Below are positions 18,897-26,707 of a stretch of DNA of 64,000 nt, in pieces. Under the pieces are notes generated by a model. The model worked only from the letters and a program-made list of their open reading frames with translations, did not search any database and was not told the origin of the DNA. Made by a program: the position numbers and the translations under genes. Position 1 is the first letter of the stretch. Each line of letters begins with the position of its first letter. The DNA is taken from assembly GCF_021654285.1 (NCBI RefSeq), contig NZ_JAKFZS010000004.1, positions 1 to 64,000 of the forward strand, read 5' to 3'. The stretch comes from Pseudoalteromonas luteoviolacea. GTDB taxonomy: Bacteria > Pseudomonadota > Gammaproteobacteria > Enterobacterales > Alteromonadaceae.

Positions 18897-19580
18897 TTAT
18901 ACTGATATATTTATTCTTGGGTTTATTGCGTCAGTCATTTTATAGGAGAATAGTAAAGAGCTGCTTAATACTTTTTCTTCTAATGTATGATAATCCTGGC
19001 CAAAACCATCGTCATGAAATTGCTTCTCAAAACTGCTACTTAATTCGTTGAGCCTAAATTTACCGTAAAAGTCTTTGGCTTCTGCATTACTATTTACATC
19101 AAAATAACGAACAATATCAGCCATACCTTCATGCACTTGTTTATAAGCAGTTTTAAGCTCATCATTGGCATTTATTTGCGTTTCCAAGTTGGCACGGAGT
19201 GTGGCTGATATGTTTCCACCTACCAATTGAAGTGTACCATCTTCTTCTTGAGCAAGATCGAGCGAGCTTAAATCTATATTAGGATGTAAACTTGACTGTG
19301 TATCTTTAAACTTTTCAAACTCTTTTAGTGTTGTGGCAAAAGCCGCTTGTGTGTTGTCCTGAATTTCAAAGTTCTTAACATTATAGTCATACGCTTCTTG
19401 TTGAAATCTTTTTATTTCCTCCTCGCTTGCAACTGACGTATTTTCAATCGATGCTGGGGCTGCATTGAGCTTTTCTACAGGAGATTGTGCTTCAATGGTT
19501 GTAGCTTTCGATTTTTCTAAAGCTGCATTATTATTCACTAAATTATGTTGTGAATTTCGCAATGAATTTTTTATATCCAT
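18897..19580 (-). CDS. hypothetical protein, divergent paralogue family member C
   Basis: A 227-residue soluble protein. It shares a spaced pattern with the two paralogues at 16684-18295: an LxxxDGTLxLxGxxSxxxRxxLExxxNxNxEL stretch (about residues 105-148), an EG about ten residues later, and a YGKFRLNE block (about 178-185) that matches YWGRYDVNNENF. The alignment by eye is convincing in pattern but low in identity. The N-terminal 60 residues are low-complexity (Asn, Ala, Ser, Glu). No signal peptide is seen and the function is unknown. Confidence 0.6.
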   Translation of the reverse strand: MDIKNSLRNSQHNLVNNNAALEKSKATTIEAQSPVEKLNAAPASIENTSVASEEEIKRFQQEAYDYNVKNFEIQDNTQAAFATTLKEFEKFKDTQSSLHPNIDLSSLDLAQEEDGTLQLVGGNISATLRANLETQINANDELKTAYKQVHEGMADIVRYFDVNSNAEAKDFYGKFRLNELSSSFEKQFHDDGFGQDYHTLEEKVLSSSLLFSYKMTDAINPRINISV

Positions 19581-19770
19581 GAATTCCCTTTCTTATTATA
19601 TTCTTACAATAGTACTTTAATATAAATCTGGTTGTTTTCAAGTTTAATTTATAATGGTTGATTTTATTTTTCCATAATATTTATCTTTGTAAAGAGGTGA
19701 AAGTGTAGCTGACATAAATGGAGTTTCCATATATGTCAGCTATACTTTAATTTGTAAATTTTAAAAAGGT

Positions 19771-20184
19771 TTATAAACTAAAAACCTTTGTAGTTTCGCT
19801 TGATTCAGAAATTTTGTCTTTTATTACTATACGGCCAGACTTTAAGGTCCAAGTTACAACAGGGTCGTATTGGTGTAAACGCCAGCGGCCAGATGTCCCA
19901 TTTCCTACTGATCCCCAGACTACTCGCTTACCTTTTAAATAGCACTTACTTTTCCATACGGTTTGGTCTTCAGAGCGAGTGTATTTTAGGTAAATAACAT
20001 CACCAGTAACGTGAGAAACTTTGACTATATCGATAGGCTTGTTAAAAATTGTTGCTATTGCTGCTTTGCAAACTCTTTGGGTTTGTTCGTCATTTAACTT
20101 CGGGATGCTGGCGTCTTCAATAGCTGGAATGATTACAGATAGCGCGAATCCAATAACTGCAATCCAAAACATAAACTTTCCCAT
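19771..20184 (-). CDS. hypothetical small membrane-anchored protein
   Basis: A 137-residue protein with one N-terminal hydrophobic segment (residues ~4-22), followed by a soluble domain with two cysteines (VCKAA and SKCYL) and a beta-rich C-terminus (VVTWTLKSGRIVIKD). The family is not recognised. It is the last chromosomal gene before the island's left end; 20185-20602 holds its promoter and one doubtful small frame. Confidence 0.55.
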   Translation of the reverse strand: MGKFMFWIAVIGFALSVIIPAIEDASIPKLNDEQTQRVCKAAIATIFNKPIDIVKVSHVTGDVIYLKYTRSEDQTVWKSKCYLKGKRVVWGSVGNGTSGRWRLHQYDPVVTWTLKSGRIVIKDKISESSETTKVFSL

Positions 20185-20313
20185 AGTTCATTTAACCTTT
20201 AATTTAAATATTTAGTTTAAGAATGGCCAAAAAAAGTATGTTTCAAAGGACTTCTTTGAACCTCTTTGAACCATAGAAGGTATAATGAGATATTCAATCT
20301 TGGGGTTTAATTT

Positions 20314-20418
20314 ATGAAGGACTTAAAGGCTGCCCGTTCTAAAGATATGAACTTTGTACGCTACAATATCATCAAAGCTAAAGTTTTCATTGTACAAATG
20401 AGTAATTTGGTGGCGTAG
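20314..20418 (+). CDS. doubtful 34-residue open frame left of the island
   Basis: An ATG at 20314 opens 34 codons (MKDLKAARSKDMNFVRYNII...). There is no good ribosome binding site and no recognisable family. It could be the remnant of a gene broken when the island inserted, or chance. Confidence 0.15.
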   Translation: MKDLKAARSKDMNFVRYNIIKAKVFIVQMSNLVA

Positions 20419-20602
20419 ATAACAAATACCTGTTTGTAGGCTCAAAGAGCTTAAGGTTATTTATTTGAATTCAGTATGAAAAATGACTGAACTAAGCACT
20501 GTACAGATATCAAAGCGCTACAAAAGCAATAAAAATAAAATACCTTAGAAACTAAGAATGAAAATAGGGGGTATATAAGTAATTGAATAGGGAGAGGAAA
20601 GC

Positions 20603-20647
20603 TGGTCGGCATAGCAGGATTTGAACCTGCGACCCCTGACACCCCAT
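20603..20647 (-). repeat. left attachment-site copy: 45-bp 3' fragment of tRNA-Pro
   Basis: Identical to 31911-31955. It includes the encoded CCA, discriminator base, 3' acceptor strand, T arm, variable region, 3' anticodon stem and anticodon loop, and then diverges. It is not a functional tRNA, because the 5' half is missing. It marks the left junction left by site-specific recombination. Confidence 0.92.
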
Positions 20648-20687
20648 AAAAATTAACTGTGTTCAAACGTGTACAATCATGGACAAG

Positions 20688-20852
20688 CGTGACCCATCGT
20701 GAGGTGTCCGAATAAAATCTAACTTATTGCTGTTGCTAATAATTACGCTGTAAATTATACATAGTGAAGCAACGTGATGAATCGTGAGTTAAAACCAGTT
20801 GGTGCGATAACTGTGCGATAAATTTATTAGCTATGTGTTAGGTGTGCGATAA
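20688..20852 (+). repeat. repeat-rich integrase arm region and promoter
   Basis: GTGCGATAA occurs at 20802-20810, 20813-20821 and 20844-20852; the first two start 11 bp apart, and the third abuts the integrase ATG. A second pair, CGTGACCCATCGTGAG (20688-20703) and CGTGATGAATCGTGAG (20773-20788), lies upstream. The GTGCGATAA pair with the same 11-bp spacing recurs at the right end (31811-31830). They are likely binding sites for the integrase arm-type domain or an excision factor, and the copy touching the start codon could let integrase repress its own synthesis. Confidence 0.65.
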
Positions 20853-22130
20853 ATGGCGTCAATTAAAGCAAAATTAACAGAGTCGGTGATCAAAAATATT
20901 CCACTAGAGATCACCCGAATAACAGATACTGAGCTATCAGGTTTTTACCTCAATGTTGGCAAGCCTAACAAAGATGGGAAGCGTTCTTTAGTTTACTATT
21001 TGTATTATCGATTAGGTGGCCGAGGCTCAAAAGAAAGGCGTTTAGCATTAGGCCGTGCGCCAGCCTTGAGCGTTGTTAAAGCTCGTGAGCTAGCAAAGCA
21101 ATACATTGGTGATGTATCACGCGGTATTGATGTATTTATTGAACAAAAAGAAAGAACCAAAGCGCAAAAACAAGAAGCTGAAGCGCCAACGGTACAAGAA
21201 TTAGTTTCAGAGTTCTTAGAGCGCTATATCAAGGTTAATCGCAAAGACCCCATAGAAGTTGAGCGTATGTTTTATAAAGACGTGCTACCAGCGATAGGGG
21301 GCGTTAAATTAAAAGATATTACCCGTCGAGACATTTTGAGCAAAGTATTAGACCCAATAACCGACAGGGGGGCAGGCACTCAAGCCAATAAAACCCTTTC
21401 AATTCTTAAACAAATGTTCGACTTTGCAGTTGAGCGTGACCTAATGCAGGGCAACCCCATTAGCACCGCCAAGAAAAAGAACGTTGGCGGTATTGAAAAG
21501 CCGCGTACACGCGCTCTTGAATTTGAAGAGCTGATACAAGTATTCGAACGCTTGCCTAAGCTAGGCGTAAGCACGCAAGTGATCTATGCCCTTAAGTTTA
21601 TCGTCTTAACTGGTTGCAGACCGATAGAAGTGACAGGCGCGCAGTGGCAAGAATTCGACTTTGATAAAATGATTTGGACTATTCCCGCCGAGCGAGTAAA
21701 GCAAAACAAAGGCGGGGAGCGAATCCATAAAGTGCCAATCACCCAAAATATGATCATTATGCTTGATGAACTGCGCGCTTCATTCAGTTATTTAGGCTCA
21801 AAGTACGTGTTCCCAAGTACCACCTGCACCACGAGCGCCGTAGGTGAGCAGCCTATTGATAGACACTCTCTTTCAAGAGCCGTAAACCGAAAGCAAAAAG
21901 AGCTAGGCGTGCCTAAATTTGTTCCCCATGACCTGCGCAGAACAATGGCAACTCGCTTAGGTGATGATGATATTGGCGCTGATCCGATAGTGGTTGAAAA
22001 GATACTCAATCACCAATTGCAGGGAATGCAAAAGGTATATAACTTGCAGGAGTATATGGGGAAGAGGCGCAGCGCATTAGTAAAGTGGAACAAACGCACA
22101 GTGAAACTGGTCAGACCTCTTAGAGGGTAG
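20853..22130 (+). CDS. int: P4-type tyrosine integrase
   Basis: A 425-residue site-specific recombinase. In order: N-terminal arm-binding DUF4102-type domain (~1-95), SAM-like core-binding domain (~110-205) and catalytic domain (~220-410). The catalytic residues are present: Arg256 (TGCRPIEV), His359 and Arg362 (HDLRR), His387 (NHQ) and nucleophile Tyr396 (KVYN). It should catalyse integration into and excision from the tRNA-Pro anticodon-loop core. It reads inward from the left junction, about 205 bp from the tRNA fragment. The start codon overlaps a GTGCGATAA repeat. Confidence 0.95.
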   Translation: MASIKAKLTESVIKNIPLEITRITDTELSGFYLNVGKPNKDGKRSLVYYLYYRLGGRGSKERRLALGRAPALSVVKARELAKQYIGDVSRGIDVFIEQKERTKAQKQEAEAPTVQELVSEFLERYIKVNRKDPIEVERMFYKDVLPAIGGVKLKDITRRDILSKVLDPITDRGAGTQANKTLSILKQMFDFAVERDLMQGNPISTAKKKNVGGIEKPRTRALEFEELIQVFERLPKLGVSTQVIYALKFIVLTGCRPIEVTGAQWQEFDFDKMIWTIPAERVKQNKGGERIHKVPITQNMIIMLDELRASFSYLGSKYVFPSTTCTTSAVGEQPIDRHSLSRAVNRKQKELGVPKFVPHDLRRTMATRLGDDDIGADPIVVEKILNHQLQGMQKVYNLQEYMGKRRSALVKWNKRTVKLVRPLRG

Positions 22131-22189
22131 TAAGTTGTTATACTCTTACCAGTAATTATCCAATTTTTAGCTTTAATTTAGGAGGGGAA

Positions 22190-22525
22190 ATGCAAAGATC
22201 GTCGATACGCTTACTTAATGCTAAACGTGCTTTTACCTTCTATTCTAATACATTACAGCAGAATTTGGATGTAAGAATTATCAATGAAACTGTAATGACG
22301 AAGCGCTTTGTACTGTTCAAATTGACTCATAGCAAAGACCGTCAAATGGCTATTATTGCTGAAGCTGAGTACAAAAACAATCATCTAGTTTTGTCTTTGG
22401 TCGGTGATGTTGATAAAGGTAGTCGAAAGCTTTTTAGGACTGAAGCAAAAAGAGCTTTTAATAACTTTATTAACGATAACTCAATAAGTTATAGTGGTGA
22501 AATTTATAATTCTTGTTTCGTCTAA
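22190..22525 (+). CDS. hypothetical island protein, first gene of a pair
   Basis: A 111-residue basic protein of unknown family, with no membrane segments. A strong AGGAGGGG ribosome binding site lies just before the ATG. It is followed after 23 nt by the 244-residue gene on the same strand, so the two are probably one operon, placed directly after the integrase, where islands often carry cargo or stability modules. Confidence 0.55.
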   Translation: MQRSSIRLLNAKRAFTFYSNTLQQNLDVRIINETVMTKRFVLFKLTHSKDRQMAIIAEAEYKNNHLVLSLVGDVDKGSRKLFRTEAKRAFNNFINDNSISYSGEIYNSCFV

Positions 22526-22548
22526 ACCTTATTGAAGTTTAGATTTTA

Positions 22549-23283
22549 ATGCCTCAGCTAATAGAAAAATTCGAATATAAATTAGAAGATTTATCTATAA
22601 CAGATATAGATGAATCCTCAACACAACTTTACCTCTCCCCAGTATATTCATTATATCAAATTGCTTTAAGTAAATGCCCTAAAGGAGAGCTTGATGAACA
22701 AATTCTCATCTGTAATTTAGTTTATGCTATGGATGAGTGGATTATTGATTCATTAGAAGATTTTAAGGATGAGCGTGATGGTGTTGTAAGCTCCAAAGAG
22801 CTAGTTCAACACCTATCAACGATAACAGGTATCCAACTGAATGAACTAAAAAGAGAAGTTATAGGTGCTGTCGGTGTTACCACTTATAATGATGGATACC
22901 TTAAAGGGGTTCAGATACGCTCCACATTCATTGATGAAAACCATCGAGGAAATAAGTTATCTGAAAAAGCTTATTCGTACTTAGCAAGTAAATTTGATCT
23001 AGTATTGTCTGATTCTAGACAAACAATCAATGCTGCTACACTTTGGCAAAATGCTTTACCTCGAGCTGCAGTAGTAACAGCTTACGATTCAATAGAGAAA
23101 AAGCAATTAGAAGTAGTTAACCCTCATGAAGAATTAAATGGGCGTTATTGGAGTATCACTCCCATGGATAAAAGTAAAAAAGATACATATATTAATGCCA
23201 AAGAGAGATATAAGTTCGGAAGTTCAATAGATATAATTGACTGTAAAATGCACATCATATTGACGATGAAATGTAAAAAGTAG
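22549..23283 (+). CDS. hypothetical protein with a GNAT-like stretch, second gene of a pair
   Basis: A 244-residue protein. Residues ~120-165 read IRSTFIDENHRGNKLSEKAYSYLA and then LVLSDSRQTINAATLWQNAL, which resembles the acetyl-CoA-binding (RGxxLSxxAY) and following region of acetyltransferase-fold proteins found in phages. The resemblance is by eye and weak. The N-terminal ~100 residues are acidic and unrecognised. It has no ribosome binding site of its own and follows the 111-residue gene by 23 nt, suggesting coupling. Toxin-antitoxin or anti-phage function is possible but unproven. Confidence 0.5.
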   Translation: MPQLIEKFEYKLEDLSITDIDESSTQLYLSPVYSLYQIALSKCPKGELDEQILICNLVYAMDEWIIDSLEDFKDERDGVVSSKELVQHLSTITGIQLNELKREVIGAVGVTTYNDGYLKGVQIRSTFIDENHRGNKLSEKAYSYLASKFDLVLSDSRQTINAATLWQNALPRAAVVTAYDSIEKKQLEVVNPHEELNGRYWSITPMDKSKKDTYINAKERYKFGSSIDIIDCKMHIILTMKCKK

Positions 23284-23361
23284 ACATGCTAAGCTATGGA
23301 GTAACAATTTTGGTGGCTTGCTGAGTTTAGGTGTCAATTAGAGTTTTGTCATATAAAACAG

Positions 23362-24243
23362 TCACGATAAATAAACTTCGGTAATCTCAGCCCTAAAATG
23401 CCCCATCTCTTGCGAAACGCTCTCTAAGGCCGTTTCATATTTATACCCCAAGCTTTTCAGCTCAACCATCCGCTCTTGAGCATAGCTATGTCTAAGACCA
23501 TGCGCGCCAGTCGAAAATAACAATGCGCGGTTTGAGGCTTTAGAGAAAGAGTCTGACCATTTTTTACCGCCAGCAATATCATAGCGCTGAAGGTAGTTAA
23601 TTTTTCTGTCTACTACCGTGATAGGTTGTGCTAAACGTTGTTGTTCTAGCTTATTGGCGAGTGTGGTTGGAATTAGCACATGGCGAATTAAGCCGCCTTT
23701 ACCTTGCACGGTATATAGCTCGCCGCTTCGACCATGCCATTTTGAATCTAAGGCAGGGCGTTTGTCTGGGCTTCGCTCACTAGTTTTGGCAAGTGTTAGC
23801 AGCTCATGGGCGCGCAGACCTGCGGCATAGGCGATTTGTGTAGCGAGTTGATGCTTTGCTGTTTGCCGATGTGAAATAGCTCTGGCTTGATCTTTAGTGT
23901 AAGCCCGAGAACGCTTGATTTCTTCTAAACATGACTTAACTCGATAGAGTGTTGCTTTTGGCTGTAGCTTACCGTTTAGTTGCATCATAGCTTGTATTGC
24001 TTGACGCTCCATATCTAGGGCTTTTTGGCCGACAATCTCAGCTCGGTAGTCGAGATAAATTCGGGCTTGTTCAATGCTCATAGATTGGATGCCGTTTATA
24101 CCAATATCCTTTGACCAGCTGGCAACCGTTTTTAGCGCCTGTTCGTAGTTTCTAGCTGTGCCTAAAGAGCGTATATGTTTTGCTTTGGTCAACCCTTTGA
24201 TAACGTTTTTGGCTTGTGTGCTGGCTTTGGCAAATTTAGGCAT
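23362..24243 (-). CDS. second tyrosine recombinase (integrase domain protein)
   Basis: The ATG at 24243 gives 293 residues. The N-terminal part (~15-95) is a SAM-like core-binding domain, and the catalytic domain follows with Arg in AAGLRAHELL, HGLRH (His and Arg), GHFR and the nucleophile Tyr in EVYLS near the C-terminus, so all key residues are present. It lacks the DUF4102 arm domain of the main integrase. The ATG overlaps the stop of the 73-residue gene upstream by 8 nt, which decides the start. This pair may be a nested recombination module acting on a target other than tRNA-Pro. Confidence 0.85.
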   Translation of the reverse strand: MPKFAKASTQAKNVIKGLTKAKHIRSLGTARNYEQALKTVASWSKDIGINGIQSMSIEQARIYLDYRAEIVGQKALDMERQAIQAMMQLNGKLQPKATLYRVKSCLEEIKRSRAYTKDQARAISHRQTAKHQLATQIAYAAGLRAHELLTLAKTSERSPDKRPALDSKWHGRSGELYTVQGKGGLIRHVLIPTTLANKLEQQRLAQPITVVDRKINYLQRYDIAGGKKWSDSFSKASNRALLFSTGAHGLRHSYAQERMVELKSLGYKYETALESVSQEMGHFRAEITEVYLS

Positions 24244-24457
24244 TTTTATCGAGCCACCGCTTAACAGTCGTCCACTGCACAACGATACCTCTCATGGCAA
24301 GCCAGCGTTGTAACTCAGCTTTAGTTGCACCCGCGTCATATAGTTTACAAAGTTGAGTTCGGTACTTATCAAGTTTGGATGATTTATGACGTTTACGGGC
24401 ACGTAGTTTTGTTTGCGCTTTTAATAAAGCGACTTCAATATTGGGGTTAAAAGTCAT
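24236..24457 (-). CDS. small basic protein coupled to the second recombinase
   Basis: A 73-residue, strongly basic protein (KLRARKRHKSSKLDKYR...) with a C-terminal helix-turn-helix-like stretch (AGATKAELQRWLAMRGIVVQWTTVKRWLDK). It overlaps the recombinase start by 8 nt, so the two are translationally coupled. A DNA-binding accessory or directionality factor for that recombinase is a reasonable inference. The named family is not recognised. Confidence 0.65.
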   Translation of the reverse strand: MTFNPNIEVALLKAQTKLRARKRHKSSKLDKYRTQLCKLYDAGATKAELQRWLAMRGIVVQWTTVKRWLDKNA

Positions 24458-24661
24458 GCTTGTTCCTTGGTTGTAAGATTAACTGGCAACACAGTTGCTC
24501 AGCGGCACTAAAGCCTATTCGCCCCAGTTAAGCGCAACTGCGCAAGGCTCGGACTGATCTCGCCTAAAATAAAAACCTCAGATACGTGGAAGCGGCAGCA
24601 ATGAAGCGCCGAATTTGAAAAGCGCCATAAATGTGGCGCGGCATGACATAAATATTAAAAC

Positions 24662-24677
24662 AGTGAGGGTCCTCACT
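24662..24677. repeat. short palindrome
   Basis: AGTGAGG-GT-CCTCACT is a perfect 7-bp inverted repeat with a 2-bp centre, upstream of the 73-residue gene. It may be a regulator-binding site. The surrounding gap 24458-25006 holds no gene I can support but contains this palindrome and the larger nested repeat at 24802-24920. Confidence 0.5.
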
Positions 24678-24801
24678 ATGAGTTGTCGGCAGCTGAGCAG
24701 CGCCGTTTTTCTTCAATGCCCAAAGGGCTAAATCAAGTTTAGGTTAGCGTTAAATAAGACAGCTTTCAATCTGCGAATAAAAATCTGCGTATAAGCTCAG
24801 C

Positions 24802-24920
24802 AAAACCAAGCCCCCCGCTATGAAGCGAGCGATTTATCGCTTCGACATAGCGGGGGGCGTAGCCCCTTTTAAAAGAGGAGGAAATTGCTCATGATGCCTC
24901 GGTGAAAAGGGCTTGGTTTT
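24802..24920. repeat. nested long inverted repeat with bulged hairpin
   Basis: The outer arms AAAACCAAGCCC (24802-24813) and GGGCTTGGTTTT (24909-24920) are perfect complements. Inside, a 13-bp stem GCCCCCCGCTATG (24810-24822) pairs with CATAGCGGGGGGC (24846-24858), continues after a 3-nt one-sided bulge into a 6-bp stem AAGCGA / TCGCTT, and closes with a small loop. The outer and inner arms share GCCC, so the two foldings partly compete. It lies between the recombinase operon and the XRE gene. A structured RNA, a recombination target or a replication site are all possible. Confidence 0.8.
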
Positions 24921-25006
24921 TAGCAAATTTGCAGGCGAGGATATATGTAAGGTGTAGGCTAATTCAAAAGCCTCAAATGGTAGGTCAGGTCAAATAAAAT
25001 GGTGAG

Positions 25007-25273
25007 TTAACTACCTTTGTAATCAGCTATTCTCCCAGCAAGTCCATCCTCTTCACAAAACAAAAAGGCAGTTGGTACGTCTAAAACTTTAGCGAGTGCT
25101 TTGACTGTTTTAAAATCAGGCGCATGAACCCCTTTTTCATACTGGTTCATTCTCGCAGAGGCTGAGAACTCGTCCATTCCTGCCAAAATACCTAACTGTT
25201 TTTGAGATAAACCTTTCCTCTTTCGAGCCTCTTTTAAGCGCTTTGGAAAGGGCGACTCGTCATTTGTTTTCAT
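25007..25273 (-). CDS. XRE-family (Cro/C1-type) transcriptional regulator
   Basis: An 88-residue protein with one helix-turn-helix domain (~10-70): RLKEARKRKGLSQKQLGILAG, then SARMNQYEKGVHAPDFKTVKALAKVLDVPTAFLF, which is diagnostic. It is divergent from the 62-residue gene at 25369, with shared direct repeats between them, a layout typical of a repressor controlling itself and a divergent gene. It is likely to control island maintenance or cargo. Confidence 0.9.
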   Translation of the reverse strand: MKTNDESPFPKRLKEARKRKGLSQKQLGILAGMDEFSASARMNQYEKGVHAPDFKTVKALAKVLDVPTAFLFCEEDGLAGRIADYKGS

Positions 25274-25293
25274 CGTAAATCAATTAACTCTTG

Positions 25294-25354
25294 AAAACTA
25301 AGAGTCTCTTAGCTTTAATGGTATTCTGATACTCAGGAATCCTTAGTTTTAATG
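25294..25354. promoter_or_regulatory. operator candidates between the XRE gene and its divergent neighbour
   Basis: CTTAGCTTTAATG (25308-25320) and CTTAGTTTTAATG (25342-25354) are 13-bp direct repeats differing at one base, 34 bp apart. AAAACTAAG (25294-25302) is the inverted form of the second. Together they make three CTTAG half-sites across the divergent promoter region, probably bound by the XRE protein. Confidence 0.65.
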
Positions 25355-25368
25355 TGAGAGGCTAAACT

Positions 25369-25557
25369 ATGTTTTTAAAAGCACTGAAAGCAACCGCGTT
25401 AATAGCGCTTGAAGTCATGATCGACGATAAAAAATCAGACCAAGACCAGTTTATTGATGAACACAATGATGGGATGGGTAACGTAAACTTCTATGGTGAT
25501 GAATATACGAAGCAAGAAGCACGAGAAGCCGATGATAGGGGAGAGTTTTATTATTAA
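25369..25557 (+). CDS. small acidic protein divergent from the XRE regulator
   Basis: A 62-residue protein with a short hydrophobic start and a strongly acidic C-terminal part rich in Asp, Glu and Asn (MIDDKKSDQDQFIDEHND...). A purine-rich GAGAGG ribosome binding site precedes the ATG. Divergent position and shared operators suggest control by the XRE protein. The family is not recognised; an antirepressor or DNA-mimic role would fit the acidity but is a guess. Confidence 0.6.
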   Translation: MFLKALKATALIALEVMIDDKKSDQDQFIDEHNDGMGNVNFYGDEYTKQEAREADDRGEFYY

Positions 25558-25632
25558 GAGTTACATCTTTTTTAAGTTATAAAGAGGGCTGAAATATGGA
25601 TTGGTTCAGCCCTTTAGACTACACAAAACATG

Positions 25633-26670
25633 CTATTCCTTTGCAAGTTCGTCGTTTTCAGCCTGTGCATTACTTGTTTTTCTTTCTCTAGACCAAGATA
25701 AGACAAGGTCTTTGGCAACTATGTGTTCTAGTTCCCCAATCTCTATGAAGTAGTTTTCACCAAGGCTAGATAAGATAATAACGTCTTTGTAGATACAAAA
25801 ATCGGTTGAGCTGTTAATGGCATGTAGGTTTTGGGCTTTTAAATAGTTACATGCTTCTTTTTTAAGCGTTAGGGTTTTGACTTCAAAGTTCCCAAATCCA
25901 TAAAGCTGTATTACAGCTTTGGAGATCGATGTGCTTGCATTGAAGCTGAGTAGCACTATGGAAAGGGTGCATAATGAAATAATCCCATAGAATATGAATG
26001 CTGAGATCCTATTTGGCCTCATCGCAACTATCGTATTTATACCTAGTATTGTAACAATTGCGATAATGGTCATTTCGTTTGACTGTAAATCAACAGCCCT
26101 ATCTGATAATGAAGTAAGTAACAGCAGAGGGTATAATGATGCGACAATGCTTATAAATGATGCCCAGCAGTATTCTATAGCCTCAACCATTTTATTTTGA
26201 CTTTTTTTAGGAACTTCCAAGAGGGAGACTGTTTTTGTAGAAATGTAAGCCATTGTGACAAATAAAATAATTCCTATTTCTAACAGGCCTTTCCAATATG
26301 GCTTCTCAACCAGAAACAAAGATGTGAACATAGTCGCTTGTGGGAATAGAAATAAACTTGCGCAAAGGGAATTTTTGTAATTTTCACTTTTGCTTTTAGA
26401 GTGTGTACTTTCTTGAATTCTTTTGCCGAAGGTTCGATACCAATACTCACCAGGTAAGATAAAAACCACAACGATAATCACAAGCATAAAGAAAGCGGTA
26501 ATAGCACTTGCTCCTAAGAGCATCGACGAAGATTGAAAGTCAAAACTTGGCATGTAGCGGATATGGGCATAGTAGATAGTAAAAATCGACCCACCAAGTA
26601 GTAATATTGATGACCAAAATATGGTGCCCAAGTTGTTATAAAAGTATTCCTTTAACTTATTAATATCCAT
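25633..26670 (-). CDS. polytopic membrane protein, partner of the HEPN-like gene
   Basis: The ATG at 26670 gives 345 residues; an in-frame ATG four codons upstream (26682) lacks a ribosome binding site, while GGAAA precedes the one chosen. About eight hydrophobic segments span roughly residues 12-235, followed by a soluble ~110-residue C-terminal domain with two cysteines (ACNYL and DFCIY). The family is not recognised. It lies 37 nt downstream of the HEPN-like gene on the same strand, so the two are probably an operon. The combination of a possible RNase and a membrane protein with a cytoplasmic tail recalls two-component abortive-infection systems, as an inference only. Confidence 0.6.
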   Translation of the reverse strand: MDINKLKEYFYNNLGTIFWSSILLLGGSIFTIYYAHIRYMPSFDFQSSSMLLGASAITAFFMLVIIVVVFILPGEYWYRTFGKRIQESTHSKSKSENYKNSLCASLFLFPQATMFTSLFLVEKPYWKGLLEIGIILFVTMAYISTKTVSLLEVPKKSQNKMVEAIEYCWASFISIVASLYPLLLLTSLSDRAVDLQSNEMTIIAIVTILGINTIVAMRPNRISAFIFYGIISLCTLSIVLLSFNASTSISKAVIQLYGFGNFEVKTLTLKKEACNYLKAQNLHAINSSTDFCIYKDVIILSSLGENYFIEIGELEHIVAKDLVLSWSRERKTSNAQAENDELAKE

Positions 26671-26707
26671 TACTTTTTCCATGTTAAGTATCGTTGCTTA
26701 TTGTGGG

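Noticed and set aside
20457..20666. 69-codon minus-strand open frame across the left tRNA fragment
   Set aside because: Its first part is the translated tRNA-Pro fragment (VAGSNPA-type artefact); no ribosome binding site.
23362..24457. Insertion sequence
   Set aside because: The recombinase is of the tyrosine type and no terminal inverted repeats or target duplication were found around it.
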